The notes below the pieces were generated by a model. That model was not told where the DNA came from. It made no database searches and worked only from the letters and a program-made list of their open reading frames with translations. DNA of 6,876 bases from an uncultured Gemella sp. (GTDB taxonomy: Bacteria; Bacillota; Bacilli; Staphylococcales; Gemellaceae): assembly GCA_927911695.1 (NCBI GenBank), contig CAKMQO010000002.1:1-6876 (forward strand), written 5' to 3'. Every line of letters begins with the position of its first letter. The stretch's first letter is position 1. Below are positions 1 to 6,876 of the stretch, one piece after another. Made by a program: the position numbers and the translations under genes.

Positions 1-113
1 CATTATTGTAGAATTTCTCTGGTGAAAAACTATTTGGAAATAACGAAATTTATTCGACACCTTTCGGAACAGTTGTTCCACCTAACTGTTATATCGCTAT
101 GAAAATTAAATAA
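1..113 (+). CDS. C-terminal end of an unidentified protein, cut by the window edge
   Basis: The frame that ends with TAA at 111-113 reads from about base 12 as a plausible protein end: FSGEKLFGNNEIYSTPF, then GTVVPPNCYIAMKIK. The same frame has a TAG at 9-11. The frame just before it (bases 2-13) reads IIVE, and removing one T from the TTT at 14-16 would join the two as IIVEFSGEKLFG. I therefore suspect one extra base here. The tail ends in a short hydrophobic strand, rather like the terminal beta-domain of some glycoside hydrolases, but about 35 residues are too few to name a family. A terminator follows four bases after the stop, which supports a real gene end. The gene converges on ppc. 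The coding call is moderate; the function is unknown. Confidence 0.4.
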
Positions 114-117
114 TTTA

Positions 118-160
118 AAACACACAATTCTTAAAAATAAGGATTGTGTGTTTATTTATA
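118..160. terminator. Rho-independent terminator, probably bidirectional
   Basis: AAACACACAAT (118-128) is perfectly complementary to ATTGTGTGTTT (143-153). The stem extends inward through TCTT/AAGG (129-132 with 139-142, one G-U pair) around a six-base loop. On the plus strand a T-rich tail (151-160) follows. On the minus strand the arm is followed by TTTTAAATTATTT. It lies four bases after the plus-strand stop at 113 and downstream of convergent ppc, so it can end transcripts from both sides. The U tracts are interrupted, so efficiency is uncertain. Confidence 0.75.
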
Positions 161-223
161 CGATCAAAATTTATATCTGATTATATAGTTATTATGCATT
201 AAATTTCTAAAATAAGAGAGGGA

Positions 224-270
224 GTGACTCAAAAATCGCGATTTCGGAGAAATCGATTTTGTCGAGTCAC
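224..270. other. Hairpin 1 of the intergenic element
   Basis: Nested inverted repeats: GTGACTC (224-230) pairs with GAGTCAC (264-270), AAAAT (232-236) with ATTTT (256-260), and CGATTTC (239-245) with GAAATCG (249-255) around the loop GGA. The left arm bulges CG at 237-238. An alternative register pairs AAAATCG (232-238) with CGATTTT (254-260). On the minus strand the stem is followed by a pyrimidine-rich stretch with TTATTTTAG, so it might help to end ppc transcripts, but there is no clean U tract. Confidence 0.75.
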
Positions 271-273
271 CAC

Positions 274-339
274 CGCACAGTTTATTAGATATCTAAAAAG
301 CTTTTATAAAGCGAATTTAGATATCAATAAACCACTGCG
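274..339. other. Hairpin 2 of the intergenic element
   Basis: A long stem built of CGCA (274-277) with TGCG (336-339), GTTTATT (280-286) with AATAAAC (326-332), and GATATCTAAA (288-297) with TTTAGATATC (316-325). A single A bulges at 287. The tip is closed by GCTTT (300-304) with AAAGC (308-312) around a three-base loop. Small internal loops separate the sections. The length and near-perfect pairing are unlikely by chance even in AT-rich DNA. Confidence 0.8.
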
Positions 340-404
340 TCTATGAGTGACCATATACACTTTTTAAAAATTAAGGGCTTTTGGGTTAGCATCTCTCTAT
401 TTTA

Positions 405-3095
405 TTATCCTGAGTTTCTAAGTCCTGTAGCTACTCCGTTAATTGTTATGTGAATTGTATTGATTTGTGATTCAGGCAATCTACCTTCTCTTGAACGTTT
501 AATTAACTCTAATTGAATTAGGTTTAATGTATTAAAGTATTGTAATCTATTTTCTAAACTTCGAGTTAAATAAGTATTGTCTTCTAAGAATTCTTTATGT
601 TCTGAAATTTCTAAAACTACTTGTTTTGTTAAATTCCATTCTCTTAAAATTTCTTCATATACCTGCTTAGTTTCTTCTTCTTTACATAGATTTGCGTATT
701 CTTTAGCTATATCCATGTCAGATTTTGACATAACCATATCTACATTTGAAAGTAGAGATGTAAAGAATGGCCATTCTTTATACATTTTACGAAGTTTTTC
801 AATATTTCCTTTATCTTTGTTTATAAAGTTTGAAAATGCTGTTCCTACTCCATACCAACCAGGAAGCATGATTCTACTTTGTGACCATGAAAATACCCAT
901 GGAATTGCTCTTAAGCCTCCAATATCAGTAATTTTTTTACGTGATGCTGGACGTGAACCAATATTTAAGCTTGAAATCTCTTTAATTGGTGTTGCTTCAA
1001 AGAAATAATTGTAGAAGTTAGGATTTTCAAAGACTAATTCTCGATACTTGTTGTAACTATCTTCTACTATTTCATCCATAATAACTTGGATTTCAGGTAT
1101 ATCTCTAATATCTGTATTAACTTTATCAGCATTCATTCTTTGAATTACGGCAGAGAATAATGCTTCTAAGTTATAGTATGCTGCATCACTGTTTCCATAT
1201 TTGGCTGCGATGATTTCACCTTGTTCTGTAAGACGAATTCTATCTTGGACACTTCCTAGAGGTTGTGAAATAATCGCATCATAACTTGGTCCACCACCAC
1301 GACCAACAGTACCACCACGACCATGGAAGAATGTAACTTTAATATTATGTTTTTCTCCTAGTGATGAAAGCTCTTGTTGCGCTTTATAAAGCGACCATCC
1401 AGATGATAGGTATCCACCATCTTTATTACTATCAGAGTATCCTAACATAATTTCTTGATAACTTCTATTATCACTTACCCATTTTTTCACGATATCTAGA
1501 CTTAAGTATTTATCCATTACTTCATATGAATTCTCTAAGTCTTCGATTGTTTCAAATAATGGTACAAGTTGTAATCTTGCAAAGTCACTTCCCACTAAGC
1601 CAACTTCTTTTAGCATAATTGCAAGTTCTAATAAGTCAGAAACACTTGTTGTGTGTGAAATAATGTTTTGTTTAATAACATTATCACCTAGTTTGTCTTT
1701 TAATTTTCTAGCTGTTCTAAATATCGCTAATTCTTTTCTTAATTCTTCTGATTGTTTATTTTCATCATTTATACTTAGTGGTCGTGGATCTTCTTTTAAT
1801 TGTTTTAATAAAAGTTCACACTTTTCTTCTTCACTTAGTGAGCTATAGTCTTTTTCAATATTAGCACTACTTAATAATTCAGCCACTGATGCTTCATAGA
1901 CACTTGAATCTTGACGCATATCAATACTTGCTAAATAGAATCCAAAGATTTTGACAACATTAAGTAATTCTTCAAATTCTCCAGTTACTAAGATTTCACC
2001 TTTATTTTCTAACAATGATTTTTCAATTATTGTTAAATCAGCAACAAACTCATCAGCTGTAAGATATTTATCTTCAACTTCTTTATCTTGTAATAAATAC
2101 TCTCTAGTATTTTCAAGTTTTTCTTTAATGTGTGATAACGCCCTTCTGTATGATTCTTTTTCTCTATACTCAGAAGTATCACTTGAACGATTTGCTAAGT
2201 CCTCTAGTTCTTTGCTTCCTTTAGTAACGTGAGATGACATTGAGAATGTTCTATATAAACTATTTAACTTTTCAATATAATATGTTGTAATAAGCTCACA
2301 TTGCTTCATAGCAGATAGATTTAAGGTTTCAGCTGTTACAAATGGATTTCCATCACGGTCTCCACCAATCCACATTCCCATTGTTATTGGAGTTTCATTT
2401 TTTAATTCTATATTATTTTCTTCTAGCAATAATTTATACTCAGTCATTAATTTTGCAATTGCTTTAATGAATGATAGGTTGTAATATTCTAATACATTTG
2501 TGATTTCATTGGATACTTTTAATTTTTTCTCACGAATAATATCACTTTGTGTTAATATTTCAATATGTTTTTGGATTGCATTTTTCCATTTTCTTTCATT
2601 GATTAAACCATTTTTCACATCACGATGCTTTCTTAATAATGTGTGTAATTTTTCGGTTAAATCAAGAACTGTTTTACGTTGAACTTGTGTTGGGTGAGCT
2701 GTTAATACTGGTACTACATTAATATTTTCTAAGATATTTTTATCTTTAATATTTTTAATTGACTCAGATAATTTCCCTACATATGTTTCACCTATATTAT
2801 TTTTATAGTTGACTTCATAAGCTAAATCAACATCTTCAGCTATGTTAATTAATAATGGTAAAATTGAAAAGAAATTCGCAACAATTTCCATTTCTTCTTG
2901 AGTTAAATCTTTAATTATATGATTTAATTTCTCGTAATTTTTTTTATCTGCTAATGCTTTTAATTCTACAATTTTTTCAAATGTATTTTCAGAAATCATT
3001 TTTTGTGTTGCTATTAACAACATTTCTGTAAGAATTTGAATCTCTTCTTGTATAATATTTTCATTTACATTGCTTTCTAATCTTGTGTTTTGCAT
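405..3095 (-). CDS. ppc: Phosphoenolpyruvate carboxylase, complete
   Basis: Cytoplasmic Mg-dependent enzyme that adds bicarbonate to phosphoenolpyruvate to give oxaloacetate and phosphate, an anaplerotic step feeding aspartate and related amino acids. The product is 896 residues, the normal family size, with no frame break. Signatures appear in order: TAHPTQ with the catalytic His134 (132-137), GGDRDGNP (244-251), [10 protein letters not shown] (552-561), [14 protein letters not shown] (590-603, catalytic His591 and Arg593/Arg599), GSRPASR (713-719), and the C-terminal RNSG in place of the usual RNTG. Residues matching the E. coli aspartate-inhibition site are present: Arg599, Lys791, Arg850 and Asn894. 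This suggests feedback inhibition by aspartate, an inference from alignment by eye. The ATG is fixed by AAGGAG seven bases upstream. The gene stands alone, with its own promoter and an upstream gyrase terminator. The call is secure. Confidence 0.98.
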   Translation of the reverse strand: MQNTRLESNVNENIIQEEIQILTEMLLIATQKMISENTFEKIVELKALADKKNYEKLNHIIKDLTQEEMEIVANFFSILPLLINIAEDVDLAYEVNYKNNIGETYVGKLSESIKNIKDKNILENINVVPVLTAHPTQVQRKTVLDLTEKLHTLLRKHRDVKNGLINERKWKNAIQKHIEILTQSDIIREKKLKVSNEITNVLEYYNLSFIKAIAKLMTEYKLLLEENNIELKNETPITMGMWIGGDRDGNPFVTAETLNLSAMKQCELITTYYIEKLNSLYRTFSMSSHVTKGSKELEDLANRSSDTSEYREKESYRRALSHIKEKLENTREYLLQDKEVEDKYLTADEFVADLTIIEKSLLENKGEILVTGEFEELLNVVKIFGFYLASIDMRQDSSVYEASVAELLSSANIEKDYSSLSEEEKCELLLKQLKEDPRPLSINDENKQSEELRKELAIFRTARKLKDKLGDNVIKQNIISHTTSVSDLLELAIMLKEVGLVGSDFARLQLVPLFETIEDLENSYEVMDKYLSLDIVKKWVSDNRSYQEIMLGYSDSNKDGGYLSSGWSLYKAQQELSSLGEKHNIKVTFFHGRGGTVGRGGGPSYDAIISQPLGSVQDRIRLTEQGEIIAAKYGNSDAAYYNLEALFSAVIQRMNADKVNTDIRDIPEIQVIMDEIVEDSYNKYRELVFENPNFYNYFFEATPIKEISSLNIGSRPASRKKITDIGGLRAIPWVFSWSQSRIMLPGWYGVGTAFSNFINKDKGNIEKLRKMYKEWPFFTSLLSNVDMVMSKSDMDIAKEYANLCKEEETKQVYEEILREWNLTKQVVLEISEHKEFLEDNTYLTRSLENRLQYFNTLNLIQLELIKRSREGRLPESQINTIHITINGVATGLRNSG

Positions 3096-3102
3096 TTAGT
3101 TA

Positions 3103-3108
3103 CTCCTT
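3103..3108 (-). promoter_or_regulatory. Ribosome binding site of ppc
   Basis: AAGGAG on the minus strand, seven bases before the ATG at 3095. It is a near-perfect Shine-Dalgarno match and settles the start codon. Confidence 0.9.
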
Positions 3109-3120
3109 GATAAGATTTTT

Positions 3121-3143
3121 ACTAATAAAGTATATTTATCAGT
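3121..3143 (-). other. Hairpin in the ppc mRNA leader
   Basis: On the minus strand ACTGATAAA pairs with TTTATTAGT (nine pairs, one G-U) around the loop TATAC, ending 12 bases before the Shine-Dalgarno. TTATCA next to the Shine-Dalgarno (3108-3113) could instead pair with TGATAA of the hairpin (3136-3141), giving two exclusive folds. There is no U tract, so it is not a terminator. In such AT-rich DNA this may be chance. Confidence 0.3.
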
Positions 3144-3159
3144 TTTAACTACATATTCC

Positions 3160-3188
3160 ATTATAAAACTTTTTTTCTAATAAGACAA
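3160..3188 (-). promoter_or_regulatory. Probable sigma-A-type promoter of ppc
   Basis: Minus-strand TTGTCT (3183-3188, four of six matches to the -35 consensus) and a perfect TATAAT (3160-3165) are separated by 17 bases. Transcription would start near 3153, giving a leader of about 58 bases. Other TATAAT-like strings lie further upstream (near 3312-3323) but lack a recognisable -35 element. Confidence 0.7.
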
Positions 3189-3372
3189 TAAATTTTAGAT
3201 ATTTTTTTATATTCTTAATTATTTTCCTAACTTTTTTTAGAAATCTCTTTTTATTGTTCTTATTTCACTATGTCTATTTATTTATTTTAAAACACTTACA
3301 AACCTTTATTATATTATAATTTTTACATCAAATATTATTATGAAAATACTATTATTTAATACTTCATTTTAC
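3189..3372. other. Very AT-rich spacer with no gene seen
   Basis: This is the middle of the 348-base gap between ppc and the ancestral end of gyrA. Both strands are broken by frequent stops and no start codon with a Shine-Dalgarno opens a useful frame. It has many A and T runs and two overlapping TATAAT-like strings, which could be a weak upstream promoter or simply reflect base composition. The flanks of the gap hold the ppc promoter and the gyrA terminator. Confidence 0.6.
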
Positions 3373-3419
3373 AATAAATAAAAAACTTTATAAATAGTAA
3401 ATACTACTTAATAAAGTTT
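3373..3419 (-). terminator. Rho-independent terminator of the gyrB-gyrA operon
   Basis: On the minus strand AAACTTTAT (3411-3419) pairs perfectly with ATAAAGTTT (3383-3391). The stem continues inward through AAG/TTT and TAGT/ACTA to an ATTT loop, with one bulged T, and is followed by TTTATTTATT. It begins 25 bases after the ancestral gyrA stop at 3444. Confidence 0.85.
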
Positions 3420-3490
3420 CCTTATTTTTTATCTAAATTATTTCTATTCTTCTTCGTAGCTTTCTTCTTTTGTTGCTAATGTAACAGTTG

Positions 3491-4285
3491 CTACTTTTGG
3501 TCATCAACTAGGTTAATAACTTTAACTCCAGTCGCTGTTCTTCCTAATGTACTAATTGTAGAAACATCTATTCTAATAATAATTCCTTGATCAGTCATTA
3601 TCATTAAGTCTTCATTTCCAGCGATTGATTTAACCGCTACAATCTTACCTGTTTTCTTCGTAACTTTTGCTACTTTAACACCTTTTCCTCCACGGTTGAT
3701 TACATTGAATTCCGTAGATTTAGAAATTTTTCCAATACCATTTTCTGTTACTGTTAAAATTTTCTTAGATTCATCAACTACTTCCATACCTACTACATAG
3801 TCATCTGGAGAAAGTGTAATACCTTTAACACCACGGCTTACACGTCCCATTGTACGTACTTTTTCAGCATTAATTCTAATTGCTTGTCCATTTGCTGTAA
3901 CAATCATAATATCTTGATCATCAGTTATTCTTTGAACATCGATTAATGAGTCATCTTCATCAAGTTTAAGGGCTATCTTACCTTTCTTAAGAATACTTGC
4001 ATAATCTCCTAATTTAGATTTCTTAATGATACCGTATTTAGTTGAGAAGATTAAGTTTGTTCCTTCTTCTTGTAGATCAGAAATTGCAATAATAGAGTTT
4101 ACTTTTTCTTCTTTTTCAATTTCTAATAGGTTAATAATAGGTATTCCTTTAGATTGTCTACTCATTTGGTTAATTTCATAACCTTTAAGCGTATAAACCT
4201 TACCTTTATCTGTAAAGAATAGGATATGATCATGAGTTGAACAACTTAGCATGTAAGCTACATTATCCTCATCATTTGTAGTCAT
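3491..4285 (-). CDS. gyrA: GyrA fragment 3: C-terminal DNA-wrapping domain
   Basis: A 264-residue frame matching GyrA from about residue 536 to 799. It holds most of the beta-pinwheel that wraps DNA, with recurring blade motifs [23 protein letters not shown] and GRTATGVK. The apparent ATG at 4285 is an internal methionine (the normal text is VMGMTTN), with no Shine-Dalgarno of its own, so this is not an independent gene. The frame stops with CAA AAG TAG. The next frame continues [16 protein letters not shown] to a TAG at 3444-3446, which is the expected end. Confidence 0.85.
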   Translation of the reverse strand: MTTNDEDNVAYMLSCSTHDHILFFTDKGKVYTLKGYEINQMSRQSKGIPIINLLEIEKEEKVNSIIAISDLQEEGTNLIFSTKYGIIKKSKLGDYASILKKGKIALKLDEDDSLIDVQRITDDQDIMIVTANGQAIRINAEKVRTMGRVSRGVKGITLSPDDYVVGMEVVDESKKILTVTENGIGKISKSTEFNVINRGGKGVKVAKVTKKTGKIVAVKSIAGNEDLMIMTDQGIIIRIDVSTISTLGRTATGVKVINLVDDQK

Positions 4286-5139
4286 ACCATTACTCCACGT
4301 CCACCACGACCTTGTGATTTATATGTACTTGCAGCAAGACGTTTGATGTATTGGTTATGAGATAGAGTAATTATGATTTGTTCTTTTTCTATTAAATCTT
4401 CATTTTCAATTTGATCTACTTGACCTTCGATAATTACACTACGGCGTTTGTCTCCGAATTTTTCCTTAACTTCAAGTAATTCATCTTTAACGATTTGAAT
4501 TACACGTTCTGGTTTAGCTAGAATATCTTCTAAATCAGCGATAAGTTCCATAAGTTTACTATATTCTTCTTCAATCTTATCACGTTCTAAACCTGTAAGT
4601 CTTTGCAGACGCATATCTAAGATTGCTTGTGCTTGAATTTCAGTTAATCCAAATTGATCAATCAGTCCAGCTTTAGCTTCTTCAGCAGTTTGAGAACCAC
4701 GGATTAAACTAATTATTCTATCTATATTATCTAAAGCAATTCGTAAACCTTCTAATATGTGGGCACGAGCTTGCGCTTTTTTAAGATCGAATCTAGTTCT
4801 TCTAACTACTACTTCTTTTTGGTGCTCTAAGTAGTAGTAAAGTACTTCTTTAAGATTTAATAACTTAGGTACTCCATTTACAAGAGCAATCATGTTAACA
4901 CCAAATGAACTTTGTAATGGTGTTAATTTGTATAAATTGTTTAGTATTACGTTACTATTAACATCACGACGTAATTCAATTACAATTCTAATACCTTTTA
5001 AGTTACTTTCATCACGAAGGTCTGTAACACCTTCAATTTTTTTATCACGAGCTAACTCAGCTATTTTTTCAACTAATTTTGCTTTGTTTACTTGATAAGG
5101 AATTTCTGTAATAACAATTCTTTCCTTACCATTTTTCAT
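4282..5139 (-). CDS. gyrA: GyrA fragment 2: tower, coiled coil and start of the C-terminal domain
   Basis: A 285-residue frame matching GyrA residues of about 251 to 535, from [19 protein letters not shown] through [19 protein letters not shown] to the GyrA box. The ATG at 5139 is an internal methionine of the intact protein (normal text [10 protein letters not shown]). The last residue, Val, is an artefact of the shifted frame at 4287-4288. The ATGA overlap with the previous fragment follows automatically from a -1 deletion before a Met codon followed by A, so it is not evidence of translational coupling. Confidence 0.85.
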   Translation of the reverse strand: MKNGKERIVITEIPYQVNKAKLVEKIAELARDKKIEGVTDLRDESNLKGIRIVIELRRDVNSNVILNNLYKLTPLQSSFGVNMIALVNGVPKLLNLKEVLYYYLEHQKEVVVRRTRFDLKKAQARAHILEGLRIALDNIDRIISLIRGSQTAEEAKAGLIDQFGLTEIQAQAILDMRLQRLTGLERDKIEEEYSKLMELIADLEDILAKPERVIQIVKDELLEVKEKFGDKRRSVIIEGQVDQIENEDLIEKEQIIITLSHNQYIKRLAASTYKSQGRGGRGVMV

Positions 5140-5888
5140 CTGTTCAATTTCAGTTTACCACGCATAATTACAGAACCACGTCCTGTTGTATATGCTTTAA
5201 CTATCCCACTACGTCCTAGTAAGAATGATCCTGTCGGGAAGTCTGGCCCTTTAATTTTAGACATAAGTTCAGCAATTGTTATTTCAGAGTTATCTGCTAA
5301 TGCGATTACCCCATCGATAACCTCACCTAAGTTATGTGGTGGAATATTAGTAGCCATACCAACAGCAATACCGCTACTTCCGTTAACTAATAAGTTAGGA
5401 ATTCTTGCTGGTAATACTTTCGGTTCTTGTTTAGTACCATCATAGTTATCTTGCATATCAACAGTATCTTTGTTGATATCACGTAACAGCTCAGAAGCAA
5501 TTTTGCTCATTCTAGCCTCTGTATAACGCATTGCAGCAGCACCGTCTCCATCAATAGAACCGAAGTTCCCTTGACCATCTACTAAAGGATATCTACTATT
5601 AAAATCTTGTGCTAAACGTACAATTGTTCCATATGTTGCAGAGTCACCATGAGGGTGATACTTCGCCATAACTTCCCCTACAACGAAGGCACTTTTTTTG
5701 TAAGGTTTGTCATATGTTAACCCTAAATCATTAAAAGCATAAAGTATTCTTCTATGAACTGGTTTTAACCCATCACGAACATCTGGTAATGCACGCGATA
5801 CAATAACACTCATTGAATAATCTAAGAATGAATTTTCAATTTCAGTCGTTATGTTTCTTAAGGTAATATTATTTTTATTATCTTCCAT
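5136..5888 (-). CDS. gyrA: GyrA fragment 1: N-terminal breakage-reunion domain
   Basis: A 250-residue frame with the true gyrA start: ATG at 5888 with AAAGGA six bases upstream. It contains [20 protein letters not shown] (21-40), the quinolone-determining region [10 protein letters not shown] (78-87), VDGQGNFG and catalytic Tyr122. The last residues (LKLNR) are out of frame: GyrA sequence stops at GK and resumes as [10 protein letters not shown] in the next frame, one A having been lost at 5154-5156. Ser83 (E. coli numbering) is retained, while the Asp87 equivalent is Gly. Confidence 0.9.
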   Translation of the reverse strand: MEDNKNNITLRNITTEIENSFLDYSMSVIVSRALPDVRDGLKPVHRRILYAFNDLGLTYDKPYKKSAFVVGEVMAKYHPHGDSATYGTIVRLAQDFNSRYPLVDGQGNFGSIDGDGAAAMRYTEARMSKIASELLRDINKDTVDMQDNYDGTKQEPKVLPARIPNLLVNGSSGIAVGMATNIPPHNLGEVIDGVIALADNSEITIAELMSKIKGPDFPTGSFLLGRSGIVKAYTTGRGSVIMRGKLKLNR

Positions 5889-5894
5889 GTTCTA

Positions 5895-5900
5895 TCCTTT
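5895..5900 (-). promoter_or_regulatory. Ribosome binding site of gyrA
   Basis: Minus-strand AAAGGA, within AGAAAGAAAGGA, six bases before the gyrA ATG. It lies in the 16-base gap after the gyrB stop, as expected for a tightly spaced gyrB-gyrA operon. Confidence 0.85.
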
Positions 5901-5904
5901 CTTT

Positions 5905-6876
<972 letters not shown>

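Larger units (their letters stand above)
222..351. repeat. Two-hairpin intergenic element (candidate dispersed repeat or structured RNA)
   Basis: Two hairpins (224-270 and 274-339) sit three bases apart, and the block is bounded by the direct repeat GAGTGAC (222-228 and 345-351). No credible gene lies inside. From memory, streptococcal genomes carry intergenic elements with the same plan: a first hairpin closed by GTGGGAC/GTCCCAC, then CCGCACAGTT, a second hairpin, and AACCACTGCGTCT. Here the first stem is GTGACTC/GAGTCAC, while CCGCACAGTT (273-282, overlapping the second stem) and AACCACTGCGTCT (330-342) match. Changed stems with unchanged flanking motifs suggest selection on structure. The block lies just downstream of ppc and could form its 3' untranslated region. 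The active strand and function are unknown, and a single copy in this window does not prove it is repeated. Confidence 0.6.
3444..5888 (-). pseudogene. gyrA: DNA gyrase subunit A, full length but broken by three single-base deletions
   Basis: GyrA cuts and rejoins DNA in the A2B2 gyrase that introduces negative supercoils. Restoring one base at each of 5154-5156, 4287-4288 and 3495-3498 gives an unbroken 815-residue protein, near the size I recall for Bacillus subtilis GyrA. It contains the winged-helix domain with catalytic Tyr122 (AMRYTEAR), the coiled-coil segment [13 protein letters not shown] (about 431-443), a GyrA box QGRGGRG (about 526-532), a beta-pinwheel C-terminal domain with repeated GR..GVK-type turns, and a short acidic tail ending KEESYEEE. 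The GyrA box separates it from ParC. It lies 16 bases after gyrB and is probably co-transcribed. As written it cannot make GyrA. Since the gene is essential, sequencing or assembly error is more likely than a true pseudogene. Confidence 0.9.

Noticed and set aside
224..346. Open frame from GTG at 224 to TGA at 344 (40 codons) on the plus strand, preceded by GAGGGA
   Set aside because: It coincides with the two hairpins, so its sequence is dictated by the inverted repeats. The purine stretch is too close to the GTG to act as a Shine-Dalgarno, and the composition (VTQKSRFRRNRF) does not look like a protein.
361..404. A simple hairpin terminator immediately after ppc
   Set aside because: The stretch contains an A/T palindrome (TTTTTAAAAA, 361-370) and GGGCTTTTGGG but no stable G-C-containing stem followed by a U tract. 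Termination more likely uses the hairpins at 118-339.
4282..5139. ATGA overlaps between the gyrA fragments read as translational coupling of a naturally split gyrase
   Set aside because: After a one-base deletion the ribosome is in the frame where any ATG followed by A supplies a TGA stop, so ATGA junctions are expected at the first such methionine. No Shine-Dalgarno precedes either internal ATG, and the protein alignment shows simple lost bases.

Overview
The window is AT-rich DNA from a low-GC Gram-positive bacterium (Bacillota, probably class Bacilli). The gyrase sequences align, from memory, with staphylococcal and Bacillus subtilis GyrB/GyrA, and the ribosome binding sites are strong Gram-positive ones (AAGGAG, AAAGGA). 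An intergenic element resembles one I remember from streptococcal genomes. A relative of Gemella or another oral Bacilli lineage would fit, but I cannot fix the genus from sequence alone.

Layout from left to right. Bases 1-113 hold the last codons of an unidentified plus-strand gene, followed by an inverted-repeat terminator (118-160) that can serve both strands. Bases 222-351 are a non-coding element made of two adjacent hairpins. A complete minus-strand gene for phosphoenolpyruvate carboxylase (ppc, 405-3095) follows. It has a clear ribosome binding site and a good sigma-A-type promoter (about 3160-3188) in the AT-rich gap 3096-3443. The gap also carries the terminator of the gyrase operon (3373-3419). 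The rest of the window is the 3' part of a minus-strand gyrB-gyrA operon: gyrA (ancestral extent 3444-5888) and the C-terminal part of gyrB (5905 to beyond 6876), with 16 bases between them.

The main oddity is that the gyrase genes do not read through. gyrA is broken by three single-base losses (near 5154-5156, 4287-4288 and 3495-3498), so it appears as three overlapping frames. gyrB has two single-base gains (6798-6803 and about 6845-6851). The gene end at 1-113 may hold one more. Restoring one base at each site gives a normal 815-residue GyrA and normal GyrB sequence. The 2.7-kb ppc gene between them is intact. Gyrase is essential and most indels lie in short homopolymers, so consensus or assembly error is the likeliest explanation, though the sequence cannot prove it.

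Two other points deserve attention: the two-hairpin element, whose stems seem to differ while its unpaired or junction motifs stay constant compared with a streptococcal relative; and a glycine at the GyrA position equivalent to E. coli Asp87, a classic quinolone-resistance position. I see no CRISPR array, transposase, tRNA or rRNA. Apart from the two-hairpin element, nothing here looks like an undescribed system.
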